Assembly (NCBI GenBank): GCA_002307215.1
Contig: DBTU01000041.1
Span: forward strand, 5,451-69,450
Direction of reading: 5' to 3'
DNA from: Lachnoclostridium sp. UBA1308
GTDB taxonomy: Bacteria > Bacillota > Clostridia > Lachnospirales > Lachnospiraceae
DNA length: 64,000 bases
Shown: positions 1-8,081 of the stretch, in pieces
How positions within the stretch are numbered: position 1 is the first letter of the stretch
How the letters are laid out: every line of letters starts with the position of its first letter
Notes under the pieces: model-generated
Databases searched by the model: none
Told to the model about the DNA's origin: nothing
Seen by the model: only the letters and a program-made list of their open reading frames with translations
Translations under genes and position numbers: made by a program

Positions 1-26
1 CTTGAGAGCCCACTTTCTTTTGTCAT
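1..26 (-). CDS. start of an unidentified gene running off the left edge
   Basis: An ATG at 26-24 on the minus strand opens a frame reading MTKESGLS before the window ends. A GGAGG at 41-37 lies about ten bases upstream of it, and the gene would start 15 bases after the aldolase stop, so it is probably the third gene of the aminotransferase-aldolase operon. Eight residues are too few to suggest a product. Confidence 0.45.
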
Positions 27-41
27 TTAATGCAATCCTCC

Positions 42-1247
42 TTATATCTTATAGGCCTGCTTTGAGTACTTTTTCAAATAAACATATCTCATCAAGATAC
101 ATTCCCAATGCTTGATATAGGTGACTTTTCCAAACAATGCGGCACTAATCAACGCATTACAATTCTTTTCGGTTACCATAGAGACGGCGAGAGCATCGCC
201 TTTGTTAGCTCCACAACATAGAGCACCGTTACATTTAAGAAATACGGCAGAGGAACCCTTTAGCTTGGCAGAAACTTCATTTGCGTCCATATCCGCTGTG
301 TTTACTGAGGTACCCGCAATCTGGGCAAAATCATCCAGAAGAGGCAATACTTTTATTGCCGCAGAAGAAACAGTGGCAATTCCTAAAGTATCGGCATGAA
401 GTATATAATGAACATTCTCCTGCGTACGATAAATCTGATGATGAAGCAAGGCTTCCTTCAGTAATGAAGGATCGGCTTTCGGTAAGTTGTTAAGCTTTCC
501 GGTGATGAATTCATAGGTGGCGTCTCCCGATTTTAAAAGAAAACCATCTGCTATTCGTTCGCTCTCAAAAGGAATGGAAAGCGTTACGTTTTCACTAATA
601 ATATCCTTTTCAAACAGATGGCTCAGTTCATGCCGGCCAATACGAAGGGGTTCTATAATGGTATTATCATCCTTTTTGTGGTATTGGTCAAGTATAAACT
701 GCCTACAGGCCTGCTCGAGTTCATTGGCAGTCTGAAAGGCTTCTTCCTCATCGGAGCCATAGCAGAGCGCTCCATGATTTTTCATAATGACAGCGTTGCC
801 TTTTGCCTTGGATAGCGCCGACGCAACACCCTTACGAAGCCCTTTTGTTCCGGGAAGTCCGTAGGCTGCACATATCACCTCTCCATGTAGGAGGGGGTAA
901 GACTCGGATACTTTGACGATGTCAAGTCCAAGCACGCTTACAGAGGAAGCATATTCTTGATGTGTGTGAATCACAAAATTTACCTTAGGATGCAACTGAT
1001 ATACCTCAGCATGGATACCTTTTTCAGAGGACGGTTTAACATCACCCTGATAGCTGCAATCAGAGATGGCGACCTCGACAATTTCTTCTGCAGCCAATGA
1101 TAAATAATCCCTTCCGCTTGGTGTAATCACAAAATGGCTGTCACTGATTCGGCAGCTTACATTGCCCCAGGTACGAGCGATCAGACCGGATTCTACCAAC
1201 CTTCGTCCTGCTATTACCACGGTTTCCTTAGCTTCTTGTATTGTCAT
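42..1247 (-). CDS. class II aldolase/adducin family protein, two domains
   Basis: The N-terminal half (about residues 1-200) is a class II aldolase domain like L-fuculose-1-phosphate or ribulose-phosphate aldolases. It has the early GNVS motif, the SSEKGIHAEVY region, and the paired zinc-binding histidines in VIHTHQEY. This family cleaves or epimerises sugar phosphates using a divalent metal. The C-terminal half (about 220-390) repeats the fold, but its equivalent motif reads LHADTLG, so one histidine pair is incomplete and this half may be structural. The ATG at 1247 is chosen because GGAGGG lies five bases upstream; an upstream ATG at 1322 lacks this and would overlap the previous gene. It follows the aminotransferase by 52 bases, in an operon probably controlled by the TetR operator at 2846-2867. 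The exact substrate is not known. Confidence 0.85.
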   Translation of the reverse strand: MTIQEAKETVVIAGRRLVESGLIARTWGNVSCRISDSHFVITPSGRDYLSLAAEEIVEVAISDCSYQGDVKPSSEKGIHAEVYQLHPKVNFVIHTHQEYASSVSVLGLDIVKVSESYPLLHGEVICAAYGLPGTKGLRKGVASALSKAKGNAVIMKNHGALCYGSDEEEAFQTANELEQACRQFILDQYHKKDDNTIIEPLRIGRHELSHLFEKDIISENVTLSIPFESERIADGFLLKSGDATYEFITGKLNNLPKADPSLLKEALLHHQIYRTQENVHYILHADTLGIATVSSAAIKVLPLLDDFAQIAGTSVNTADMDANEVSAKLKGSSAVFLKCNGALCCGANKGDALAVSMVTEKNCNALISAALFGKVTYIKHWECILMRYVYLKKYSKQAYKI

Positions 1248-1299
1248 AGATACCCTCCATCCCTTCTTTGAGATATACAAGTTAATGAGTCGATATCGA

Positions 1300-2778
1300 T
1301 CATTGTTGCTTTTCTGCAACATTTACAAATACTCGTTCGAATCTGGTTAAAACATCATCAATCATTTCATCAGTATATGCCGCACTTGTATAAAGTCTGC
1401 TTCCTGCGAGCGTTACAATTCCCTCCGCCATATATGCGGCACCCATATGCTCCATCTCTTTTTTGCGTACAGAGGTGGCTTTAAGAACAGCAGGAATCGT
1501 CCAGGGCTTGCTCCAGTTAATGGAGTAATGCATGGTTCCTACAGTCTCCAGATGACAGATGGAGCCTTGATTGAATGCCACAAAGGGCAGGTTGTACTTT
1601 TTAATAAGTTCTTGAAGGCCTTTGGTCAGTCTATCGCCCATCTGTCCTGCACGTTGTGCTGCGTTAGTTTTCTCGATTCCTTCCAGGGTATAATAACCTG
1701 CTACACAGCTTAACGGATTGGCAGCCATGGTGCCGCCGATTAATGCCTTCTTATGCTTATCACCGGTCTGAATACCGGCAGCCAAATATTTCATGTATTC
1801 TCTCTTACCTCCGAGACCACCTGCTCCGGGATACCCACCGGCAACAACCTTACCGAATACGGTAAGATCCGGCGTGACGCCAAAATATCCCTGAGCGCCT
1901 GCCATACCGACACGGAAGGCGGTAACGACTTCATCAAAGATCAGCAGCGCACCATACTTACGGCATAGATTCTCTGCGCCCTTGCAAAAGTCTTTATCTA
2001 CCGGTCTGGTTCCGCTCTCGGGGCCAAGGGGTTCAAGCATAACAGCAGCAGTACCGCCGTGCAGTTTATTACGCCTCAGCTTGCGTTCCAAATCACGTAG
2101 GTCATTCGGGAAGAATTCTTGGGTTTTATTAAAGCAAAAATGAGGAACCCCATGTGCCTGTGTCCACTTAGAGCCGGGAATTCGAATACCATAAGCAAGC
2201 TGGTCACTCCAGCCATGGTAAGCACCACCCATCTTGATAATGTATTTCTTATTCGTTGCAAGACGAGCAACGCGAATGGCTGCCATACAGGCCTCCGTAC
2301 CGGAACCAAGCATACGAAACATCTCGACAGATTCAAAATTATCTACTATTTTCTTTGCTAATTTATATTCAAACTCATGAAAAAGCCCGGTAGAAGGACC
2401 GCAGTCATTCAGTAGTTCAATTACCTTGCTTCGCACTTCAATTGGATTACTTCCAAGGACGGTAGGACCGCCTGCCTGAAGAAAGTCATAATACCGATTA
2501 TCATCGATATCATAAAGATAAGCCCCTTCAGCTTTTGTAAATACAAGTGGAAAGGGATGGTTGAAGGCAAGATTATGTTGAACGCCTCCGGGAATCAGCT
2601 CCTTTGCATCATCGATAACGGCCTTTGATTTGGTGCATTTCTTACCGTAATATTCATCTACATAGTTTTTTAAAGCCTCCGGTTTCATAGTATAAATCGG
2701 TTTTTGAATCAACTCATCGAGCTGCTTTGTAACTACAGCACAATCGGGATATTCTGAAATTGAAAATCGGTTATCCAT
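1300..2778 (-). CDS. class III aminotransferase, glutamate-1-semialdehyde aminomutase-like
   Basis: This is a PLP-dependent fold-type I enzyme of the class III aminotransferase family. The GGVQHNLAFNHPFPLVFTKA region, the YHGWSDQLAYG stretch, LIFDEVVTAFR (PLP-binding aspartate) and the GKVVAGGYPGAGGLGG segment with the expected Schiff-base lysine resemble glutamate-1-semialdehyde 2,1-aminomutase. No other heme-synthesis gene is nearby, and it sits in a catabolic operon with an aldolase, so a true HemL role is unlikely; it may transaminate an amino-sugar or amino-polyol. The length (492 residues) is somewhat longer than HemL because of an N-terminal extension of about 60 residues. The ATG at 2778 has AGGAGGGG directly upstream. 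It is transcribed from the promoter at 2871-2899. Confidence 0.85.
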   Translation of the reverse strand: MDNRFSISEYPDCAVVTKQLDELIQKPIYTMKPEALKNYVDEYYGKKCTKSKAVIDDAKELIPGGVQHNLAFNHPFPLVFTKAEGAYLYDIDDNRYYDFLQAGGPTVLGSNPIEVRSKVIELLNDCGPSTGLFHEFEYKLAKKIVDNFESVEMFRMLGSGTEACMAAIRVARLATNKKYIIKMGGAYHGWSDQLAYGIRIPGSKWTQAHGVPHFCFNKTQEFFPNDLRDLERKLRRNKLHGGTAAVMLEPLGPESGTRPVDKDFCKGAENLCRKYGALLIFDEVVTAFRVGMAGAQGYFGVTPDLTVFGKVVAGGYPGAGGLGGKREYMKYLAAGIQTGDKHKKALIGGTMAANPLSCVAGYYTLEGIEKTNAAQRAGQMGDRLTKGLQELIKKYNLPFVAFNQGSICHLETVGTMHYSINWSKPWTIPAVLKATSVRKKEMEHMGAAYMAEGIVTLAGSRLYTSAAYTDEMIDDVLTRFERVFVNVAEKQQ

Positions 2779-2845
2779 TGCCCCTCCTATCAGTATGGAC
2801 ACCATAATAGTATGGTTCTCCATAATCAATTACTCCATTTAACTT

Positions 2846-2867
2846 AATGAATGAACGTTCACTCATT
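2846..2867. promoter_or_regulatory. palindromic TetR operator 1
   Basis: The 22-base site AATGAATGAACGTTCACTCATT is a near-perfect inverted repeat, with one mismatched pair. It lies just downstream of the minus-strand -10 box, where a bound repressor would block the aminotransferase-aldolase promoter. A related site overlaps the TetR promoter at 2948-2969. Confidence 0.75.
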
Positions 2868-2870
2868 ATT

Positions 2871-2899
2871 AGTATATACAATTATATGGAAAAAGTCAA
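2871..2899 (-). promoter_or_regulatory. promoter of the aminotransferase-aldolase operon
   Basis: On the minus strand, TTGACT (2899-2894) and TATACT (2876-2871) are separated by exactly 17 bases. This is a good vegetative sigma promoter pointing at the aminotransferase. Confidence 0.65.
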
Positions 2900-2920
2900 C
2901 AAAAAAAGATAATATATGTA

Positions 2921-2969
2921 TTGAAAAAACCCATACATATGGTAAAATATGAGTGAGTATTCATTCACT
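2921..2969 (+). promoter_or_regulatory. tetR promoter with operator 2
   Basis: TTGAAA (2921-2926) and TAAAAT (2943-2948) are 16 bases apart. A second copy of the operator (2948-2969, TATGAGTGAGTATTCATTCACT on a single strand but split by a weaker centre) follows the -10 box. It matches operator 1 at roughly 18 of 22 positions, which predicts autoregulation. Confidence 0.6.
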
Positions 2970-2993
2970 ATTGCGAAAAGAGGAGGAGGCATA

Positions 2994-3647
2994 ATGAAGA
3001 CGGATTATTTTAAAGAAGCCTTCAACAAGGTATCAGAAGAAAAAAGAAATAAAATATTGGATGCGGCTATTGTGGAATTTGCAGAGCATGGCTTTGAAAG
3101 CGCCAATATTAACAGCATTGCTTCCGTAGCCGGCGTCAGTGTCGGTTCCATGTATAAATATTTTGATCACAAGGAAGATCTGTTCCTCACAATCATCCAT
3201 TACGGAGTGGATACCCTAAAGACAGTTCTTGGCGAGATTGTTGCAGAGAAAGTATCCCTGGATGTTCGTATTGAGAAGATAATTGGGGCGATACAGAGAT
3301 ATTCTCGCGAGCAGGTTCATCTGACCAAGCTATATAATGAGATGGCGACTGAAAGTCGATCCAGCCTGGTATGGAAGATTGTATCGGAGATGGAGAATGC
3401 GACAGCCGGTCTTTATACTTACTATATCAAGGAGGCACAGGCAAAAGGTCAGGTTAGATCGGATGTGAATCCAGGTTATTTTGCTTTTTTTCTGGACAAT
3501 CTTTTTATTATGCTGCAGTTTTCCTATGCCTGTGAATACTACAAGGACCGGATGAAAATATTTATCGGTGAGGATGTACTGGAGCAGGATGATCTAATGA
3601 CGGAGCAATTGATGAAGTTCATCAAAGGGGCTTTTTTCTATCAATAA
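2994..3647 (+). CDS. TetR/AcrR family transcriptional repressor
   Basis: The N-terminal 55 residues form the TetR helix-turn-helix: KRNKILDAAIVEFAEHGFES, then INSIASVAGVSVGSMYKYF. The remaining all-helical part would be the ligand-binding and dimerisation domain. The length of 217 residues is normal for the family. The start at 2994 follows GGAGGAGG with four bases of spacing; an ATG at 2949 lies within the operator and has no ribosome site. The gene stands between two divergent catabolic units, and matching operators lie in both promoters, so it most likely represses both until an inducer (perhaps a pathway intermediate) appears. Confidence 0.9.
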   Translation: MKTDYFKEAFNKVSEEKRNKILDAAIVEFAEHGFESANINSIASVAGVSVGSMYKYFDHKEDLFLTIIHYGVDTLKTVLGEIVAEKVSLDVRIEKIIGAIQRYSREQVHLTKLYNEMATESRSSLVWKIVSEMENATAGLYTYYIKEAQAKGQVRSDVNPGYFAFFLDNLFIMLQFSYACEYYKDRMKIFIGEDVLEQDDLMTEQLMKFIKGAFFYQ

Positions 3648-3663
3648 TATTGGAGGGTAAGAT

Positions 3664-5271
3664 ATGTCGATTCGGGTGATTGCTTATGATGTAGGTACGA
3701 CCGGAATAAAAACCTGTGTTTTCGAGATTTCAGACCACATCAAGTTGATAGCTTCTGCGACACAGGGGTATGAGCTTTATGTTCTGGATAACGGCGGTGC
3801 CGAGCAGGAGCCCGACTTATGGTGGGAGGCCATGTGTAACACAACAAGGAAGGTGCTGGAAGAGAATCAGATAGATGCAGACACGATTAAGGGAGTGTCC
3901 TTTTGCTCTCAGATGCAGGGACTTGTTTTGGTTGACCGTGAAGGCAGACCGGTACGAAGGGCTATGAATTATATGGACCGGCGTGCCGTGGAAGAATTAA
4001 AGAAAGGTATGGCACACGGGCTCACGATAGCAGGGGTGAATGCCTACAGGCTGTTCCGGTCTTTGTCGGTAACAGGTGCAGTCGCTGCAAGCGTGAAGGA
4101 CCCGGTGTGGAAGTATAAATGGGTTGAAAAGCATGAGCCTGAGGTTTTTAAAAGGGTATATAAATGGCTGGATGTCAAGGAATATCTGATCTGCAAGTGT
4201 ACCGGTGAATTCATCATGACCCCGGACAGTGCCTTTGCTACTCTGCTTTATGATGTAAGAAAGGGCAGGGAGGGCTTCAGTAAGGAAATTTGCCGGATGC
4301 TTGGTGTGCAAATGGAGCATCTTCCTGATATCAAGCCCTGTTCGGATAGGGTAGGGACCATACGTAAGGAAGCAGCCGAAATGCTTCATCTTAAGGAAGG
4401 AACACCGGTGTTCGGCGGAGGCGGGGATGCCTCCTTAATTGGAGTGGGAGCCGGAGCAGTTAAGCCCGGAGATACCCACATCTATTCCGGAACCTCCGGC
4501 TGGGTATCGACAGTTGTGGAAAAGCAGACGGTGGATGTTACTTCGATGATAGCTGCCATCGTAGGTGCAGACAATGGTCTATTTAATTATTTTGCGGAGC
4601 TGGAGACTGCCGGAAAATGTCTTGAATGGGTGAAGGATCATCTTGCGCTGGATGAAATCGATATCTATCTGGAGAAGAAGCATGTAGCTGCCTCCCAGGA
4701 AGCAATCCATAAAAGTCTTTATGATTATATGATGCATGCAATTAAGGATGTTCCTGCAGGTAGCAATGGGGTCATCTTTACACCTTGGCTTCATGGAAAT
4801 CGGTGCCCGTTTGAAGATTCTAATGCCCGCGGTATGTTCTTTAATATCAGCCTGGAGACAGGCAAAACAGAGCTTATTCATGCAGTTCTTGAAGGGATTT
4901 GTTATCATTTAAGATGGCAGTTGGAGGCTCAGGAGAAGAAGGTCACGACATCACGGGTAATCCGTTTTGTCGGTGGAGGAGCTCTGGCACCACTTACCTG
5001 CCAAATGCTTTCGGATATATTAGGACGGGAGATAGAGACAGTGGATAATCCTCAGAATGTTGGTGCGGTCGGAGCAGCATTAGTTGCTGCTGTCGGGCTT
5101 TTAATTACGGAGAATTTGTCCGATGCAAAGAGACTGATAACTGTTAGCGGGCGATATCTTCCGGATCTTAATAAAAAACAGGTTTATGATCATTATTTTG
5201 AGGTATTTAAGGAATTATATAAGAAAAACAAGGGAAATTTCACAAAATTAAATAAAAGAGTTATTGAATAA
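3664..5271 (+). CDS. FGGY-family carbohydrate kinase, xylulokinase-like
   Basis: The protein has the two-domain actin/hexokinase fold of FGGY kinases. The phosphate-1 loop AYDVGTTGIKTCVFE is at the N-terminus. A central GGGGDASLIGVGAG and HIYSGTSGW form the second phosphate loop, and a C-terminal RFVGGGALAPLTCQMLSDI adenosine motif is present. The family transfers the ATP gamma phosphate to a ketose or polyol. At 535 residues it is slightly longer than XylB. It starts 16 bases after tetR, with GGAGGG upstream, so it is in the tetR operon. Together with the divergent class II aldolase it suggests phosphorylation followed by aldol cleavage; the sugar cannot be named from sequence. Confidence 0.88.
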   Translation: MSIRVIAYDVGTTGIKTCVFEISDHIKLIASATQGYELYVLDNGGAEQEPDLWWEAMCNTTRKVLEENQIDADTIKGVSFCSQMQGLVLVDREGRPVRRAMNYMDRRAVEELKKGMAHGLTIAGVNAYRLFRSLSVTGAVAASVKDPVWKYKWVEKHEPEVFKRVYKWLDVKEYLICKCTGEFIMTPDSAFATLLYDVRKGREGFSKEICRMLGVQMEHLPDIKPCSDRVGTIRKEAAEMLHLKEGTPVFGGGGDASLIGVGAGAVKPGDTHIYSGTSGWVSTVVEKQTVDVTSMIAAIVGADNGLFNYFAELETAGKCLEWVKDHLALDEIDIYLEKKHVAASQEAIHKSLYDYMMHAIKDVPAGSNGVIFTPWLHGNRCPFEDSNARGMFFNISLETGKTELIHAVLEGICYHLRWQLEAQEKKVTTSRVIRFVGGGALAPLTCQMLSDILGREIETVDNPQNVGAVGAALVAAVGLLITENLSDAKRLITVSGRYLPDLNKKQVYDHYFEVFKELYKKNKGNFTKLNKRVIE

Positions 5272-5354
5272 ATCATTGAATTAACTGGTAAATTAGTTGT
5301 AAATTAACACCGGTATTCTAGGAAGCATCGAAACTACATAAAAGGAGGTTTTCC

Positions 5355-6722
5355 ATGGCTGATATAAAAGAAATAGTAAGACAGCAGAGAGAGTACTTTA
5401 CTAAGGAAGAGACACATAGCATCTCCTTTCGCCTCAGCGCTCTTAAGAAACTTAAGGGGTCCATTGAACGACATGAAGAGGATATTAATAAGGCTCTTAA
5501 GAAGGATCTGAATAAGGCGCCTTTTGAAAGTTATGCCTCGGAGATTGGCTTGATTTACAGTGAGCTTAAGGATGTGATTAAGAATTTGCATCGCTGGAGT
5601 CGAAAGAAAAGAGTCAGAACCCCGCTGGTGCATTTTTACTCCACCTCCTATCAGGTGTCAGAGCCTTATGGAATCGTTCTGATTATGTCTCCCTGGAATT
5701 ACCCTTTTCAACTTACAATTGCACCGTTAATCGGAGCAATTGCAGGAGGCAACTGCGCGGTAATAAAGCCCTCGGCTTATTCACCGGCAACCTCAGCCGC
5801 AATTGCGGAGATTATCCGTGACTGCTTTGATGAACAATATATTGCTGTAATTGAAGGAGGCAGGGACGCTAATCAAGAGCTTTTAGGGGAATGTTTTGAC
5901 TATATTTTCTTTACCGGAAGTGTCAGAGTCGGTAAACTAGTAATGGAGGCTGCTTCCAAGAATCTGACTCCGGTTACTCTGGAACTGGGAGGAAAGAGCC
6001 CTTGTATCGTTTCAAATGATGCTGATATTGATTTGGCGGCAAAACGGATTATCTGGGGCAAGACACTGAACAGCGGACAGACCTGTGTGTGTCCTGATTA
6101 TCTGCTGGTGCATAAGGATGTGAAGGAAGAACTCATGACAGCGATGATAAAATACCTCCGGATATTCTATGGTGATCAACCCTGTACGAATGACGAATTC
6201 CCGAGAATTGTTAACAAGAAGCATTTCAACCGACTTAAAAGTCTGTTAAGCGATGCCCATATTGTTACCGGAGGGGACATTAATGAAGAAACACTTCAGA
6301 TATCCCCAACTATTATCGATCGGGTTACTTGGGAGGACCTTGTAATGCAGGAGGAAATCTTTGGACCCATTCTGCCGGTTCTGGAGTTTGAGAGTATTGA
6401 GAAGGTTATTACTATGATTAACAATCATCCGAAGCCTCTGGCCTTATATCTGTTTACAAGGAGCAAGGGGATTGAGAAAAGGATTGTTAACGGCATTTCA
6501 TTTGGTGGTGGTTGTATAAATGATACTCTTGTTCATCTTGCTACCTCATATATGCCATTTGGTGGAGTCGGCAGCAGCGGAATGGGAGGTTATCACGGCA
6601 AATGGAGCTTTGATACCTTTACTCATAAGAAGAGTATATTAAAAAAGTCAAACCTATTAGATATCAATATACGCTATGCACCGTATAAGGATAAACTAAA
6701 GCTGCTTAAGAAAATGTTCTAA
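5355..6722 (+). CDS. NAD(P)-dependent aldehyde dehydrogenase, class 3 type
   Basis: This is an aldehyde dehydrogenase of the short class-3 type (455 residues, like YwdH/fatty aldehyde dehydrogenases). The motif MSPWNYPFQLTIAPLIGAIA lies at the nucleotide site, general base Glu210 sits in ELGGKSP, and nucleophile Cys244 in NSGQTCVCPD. FGGVGSSGMGGYHG is near the C-terminus. It oxidises an aldehyde to the acid, and here it probably handles the aldehyde released by the aldolase. A strong AAGGAGG precedes the ATG. It lies 83 bases after the kinase with no clear terminator between, so cotranscription with tetR and the kinase is likely. Confidence 0.9.
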   Translation: MADIKEIVRQQREYFTKEETHSISFRLSALKKLKGSIERHEEDINKALKKDLNKAPFESYASEIGLIYSELKDVIKNLHRWSRKKRVRTPLVHFYSTSYQVSEPYGIVLIMSPWNYPFQLTIAPLIGAIAGGNCAVIKPSAYSPATSAAIAEIIRDCFDEQYIAVIEGGRDANQELLGECFDYIFFTGSVRVGKLVMEAASKNLTPVTLELGGKSPCIVSNDADIDLAAKRIIWGKTLNSGQTCVCPDYLLVHKDVKEELMTAMIKYLRIFYGDQPCTNDEFPRIVNKKHFNRLKSLLSDAHIVTGGDINEETLQISPTIIDRVTWEDLVMQEEIFGPILPVLEFESIEKVITMINNHPKPLALYLFTRSKGIEKRIVNGISFGGGCINDTLVHLATSYMPFGGVGSSGMGGYHGKWSFDTFTHKKSILKKSNLLDINIRYAPYKDKLKLLKKMF

Positions 6723-6799
6723 AAATTTGATCTTCAATATATAGAGTTACTGTTAGTACCCCGACCAAAGAAGATGATATGATTATGGTAAATACATCC

Positions 6800-6851
6800 A
6801 ATGCATAAGAATGCCGGCTAATTAAAATCTTGGCCGGTATTTTTATGCATT
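6800..6851 (+). terminator. long hairpin after the aldehyde dehydrogenase
   Basis: Arms 6800-6818 and 6832-6851 pair over about 17 positions (AATGCATAA...CCGGC with GCCGG...TTATGCATT) and the second arm includes a short T run. It probably ends the tetR-kinase-dehydrogenase operon. The remainder of 6723-7017 holds only the metF promoter. Confidence 0.6.
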
Positions 6852-6912
6852 GAAATCATAGACATTTTTTGTGTTATGGAAGAACAGACATTTTTTTGTA
6901 ATGGAATCTCTA

Positions 6913-6940
6913 TGGACATAAACGCTAAAATATGTATAAT
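6913..6940 (+). promoter_or_regulatory. probable metF promoter
   Basis: TGGACA (6913-6918) and a perfect TATAAT (6935-6940) are 16 bases apart, 78 bases upstream of metF. Confidence 0.5.
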
Positions 6941-7017
6941 TTAATAGAAGGTAATTATCAGTTCTCTTTGAACAATTGAATATTTTGATTTTACTGAATG
7001 ATATATGAGGAGGATTT

Positions 7018-7884
7018 ATGCAGATAGCGTCACTGTTTAAAAAGAATAAAACAGTATTATCCTTTGAGGTGTTTCCGCCCAAAAAGACAAGTCCGGTTGA
7101 GATTATCTATGAGACCTTGGATCAACTTAAGGACTTAAGACCGGATTTTATCAGCGTAACTTATGGTGCGGGAGGCAATGCAGGAGACACCGCAACCTGT
7201 GATATAGCGTCAGTCATCAAGCAAAAATATAAGATTGAGCCTCTGGCTCACCTGACCTGTGTCAATTACAACAAACAAGAGATCTTACAGATTCTAAATC
7301 GTCTGGAGCAAAGCGGTATCGAAAATATATTAGCACTCAGAGGAGACATTAACCCGGAGGTTTCACCCAAGAATGAATATAAATATGCCAGCGAGCTAGT
7401 AGCCTTTATTCGGGAAAGAGGAGGGTTTCATGTATCGGGAGCTTGCTATCCGGAAGGACATATTTCCAGTGCTAATCCGGTTGAGGATATCTTGAACTTA
7501 AAGAAGAAAGTGGAAGCCGGAGCTGAGCATTTAATCTCTCAACTGTTCTTTGATAACAGCTTCTTTTATTCTTTTCAGGAGAGGGCGAGACTTGCCGGAA
7601 TCAACGTACCGATAGAGGCCGGAATTATGCCGGTGGTGAATAAGACCCAGATAGAACGTATGGTAACTCTGTGCGGAGCAAGCCTACCCTCCAAGTTTAC
7701 GAAGATGCTTCAGCGCTTCGAGCATTCTCCCGAAGCACTTCGCGATGCGGGTATTGCCTACGCGATTGATCAGTTGGTGGATCTGATCTCACAGGGCGTG
7801 GACGGTATTCATTTGTATACGATGAATAATGCATATATTGCAAGAAAAATAAGTGACAGTATCTCCGGTCTGCTTCTGGCATAA
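7018..7884 (+). CDS. metF: methylenetetrahydrofolate reductase
   Basis: The TIM-barrel MetF family reduces 5,10-methylene-tetrahydrofolate to 5-methyl-tetrahydrofolate for methionine synthesis or, in acetogens, the methyl branch of the Wood-Ljungdahl path. Visible hallmarks are SFEVFPPK near residue 14, SVTYGAGG, the LAHLTCV strand, ILALRGD, VSGACYPEGH and SQLFFDN. The length of 288 residues is typical. The ATG follows GAGGAGG. No other one-carbon gene is adjacent, so it appears to be a monocistronic housekeeping gene with its own promoter. Confidence 0.95.
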   Translation: MQIASLFKKNKTVLSFEVFPPKKTSPVEIIYETLDQLKDLRPDFISVTYGAGGNAGDTATCDIASVIKQKYKIEPLAHLTCVNYNKQEILQILNRLEQSGIENILALRGDINPEVSPKNEYKYASELVAFIRERGGFHVSGACYPEGHISSANPVEDILNLKKKVEAGAEHLISQLFFDNSFFYSFQERARLAGINVPIEAGIMPVVNKTQIERMVTLCGASLPSKFTKMLQRFEHSPEALRDAGIAYAIDQLVDLISQGVDGIHLYTMNNAYIARKISDSISGLLLA

Positions 7885-7961
7885 GATTATCATATCTCGA
7901 ATAAATCGCCTGAATTATGGTAAAGCTTTAATGATATCGCAAGGCGGCGGATAGGAGGCAA

Positions 7962-8068
7962 GAGTGAAAGATTTTTCAAATCTTTCACTCGCAAAGTTTG
8001 TGCCTGCGTAACCAAAGTGTGCAAGCACACTTAGCACAAACTTTATATGCGCAGAAAGCCTGCGCAGG
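7962..8068. repeat. three consecutive perfect hairpins before the GerMN gene
   Basis: Stem 1 pairs 7962-7974 with 7978-7990 (13 base pairs, loop TTC). Stem 2 pairs 7993-8003 with 8034-8044 (11 base pairs) and encloses an 8-base-pair hairpin 8015-8022/8025-8032. Stem 3 pairs 8048-8054 with 8060-8066. The cluster fills almost all of the gap between metF and the next gene. It has no run of T after the stems. It may be a metF terminator or mRNA-stabilising structure, or an inserted palindromic repeat. Confidence 0.75.
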
Positions 8069-8081
8069 AATGGGGTTAATT

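Noticed and set aside
1300..2778. Housekeeping hemL (glutamate-1-semialdehyde aminomutase)
   Set aside because: Class III motifs are shared by many aminotransferases; no heme gene is nearby and the operon is catabolic with an aldolase.
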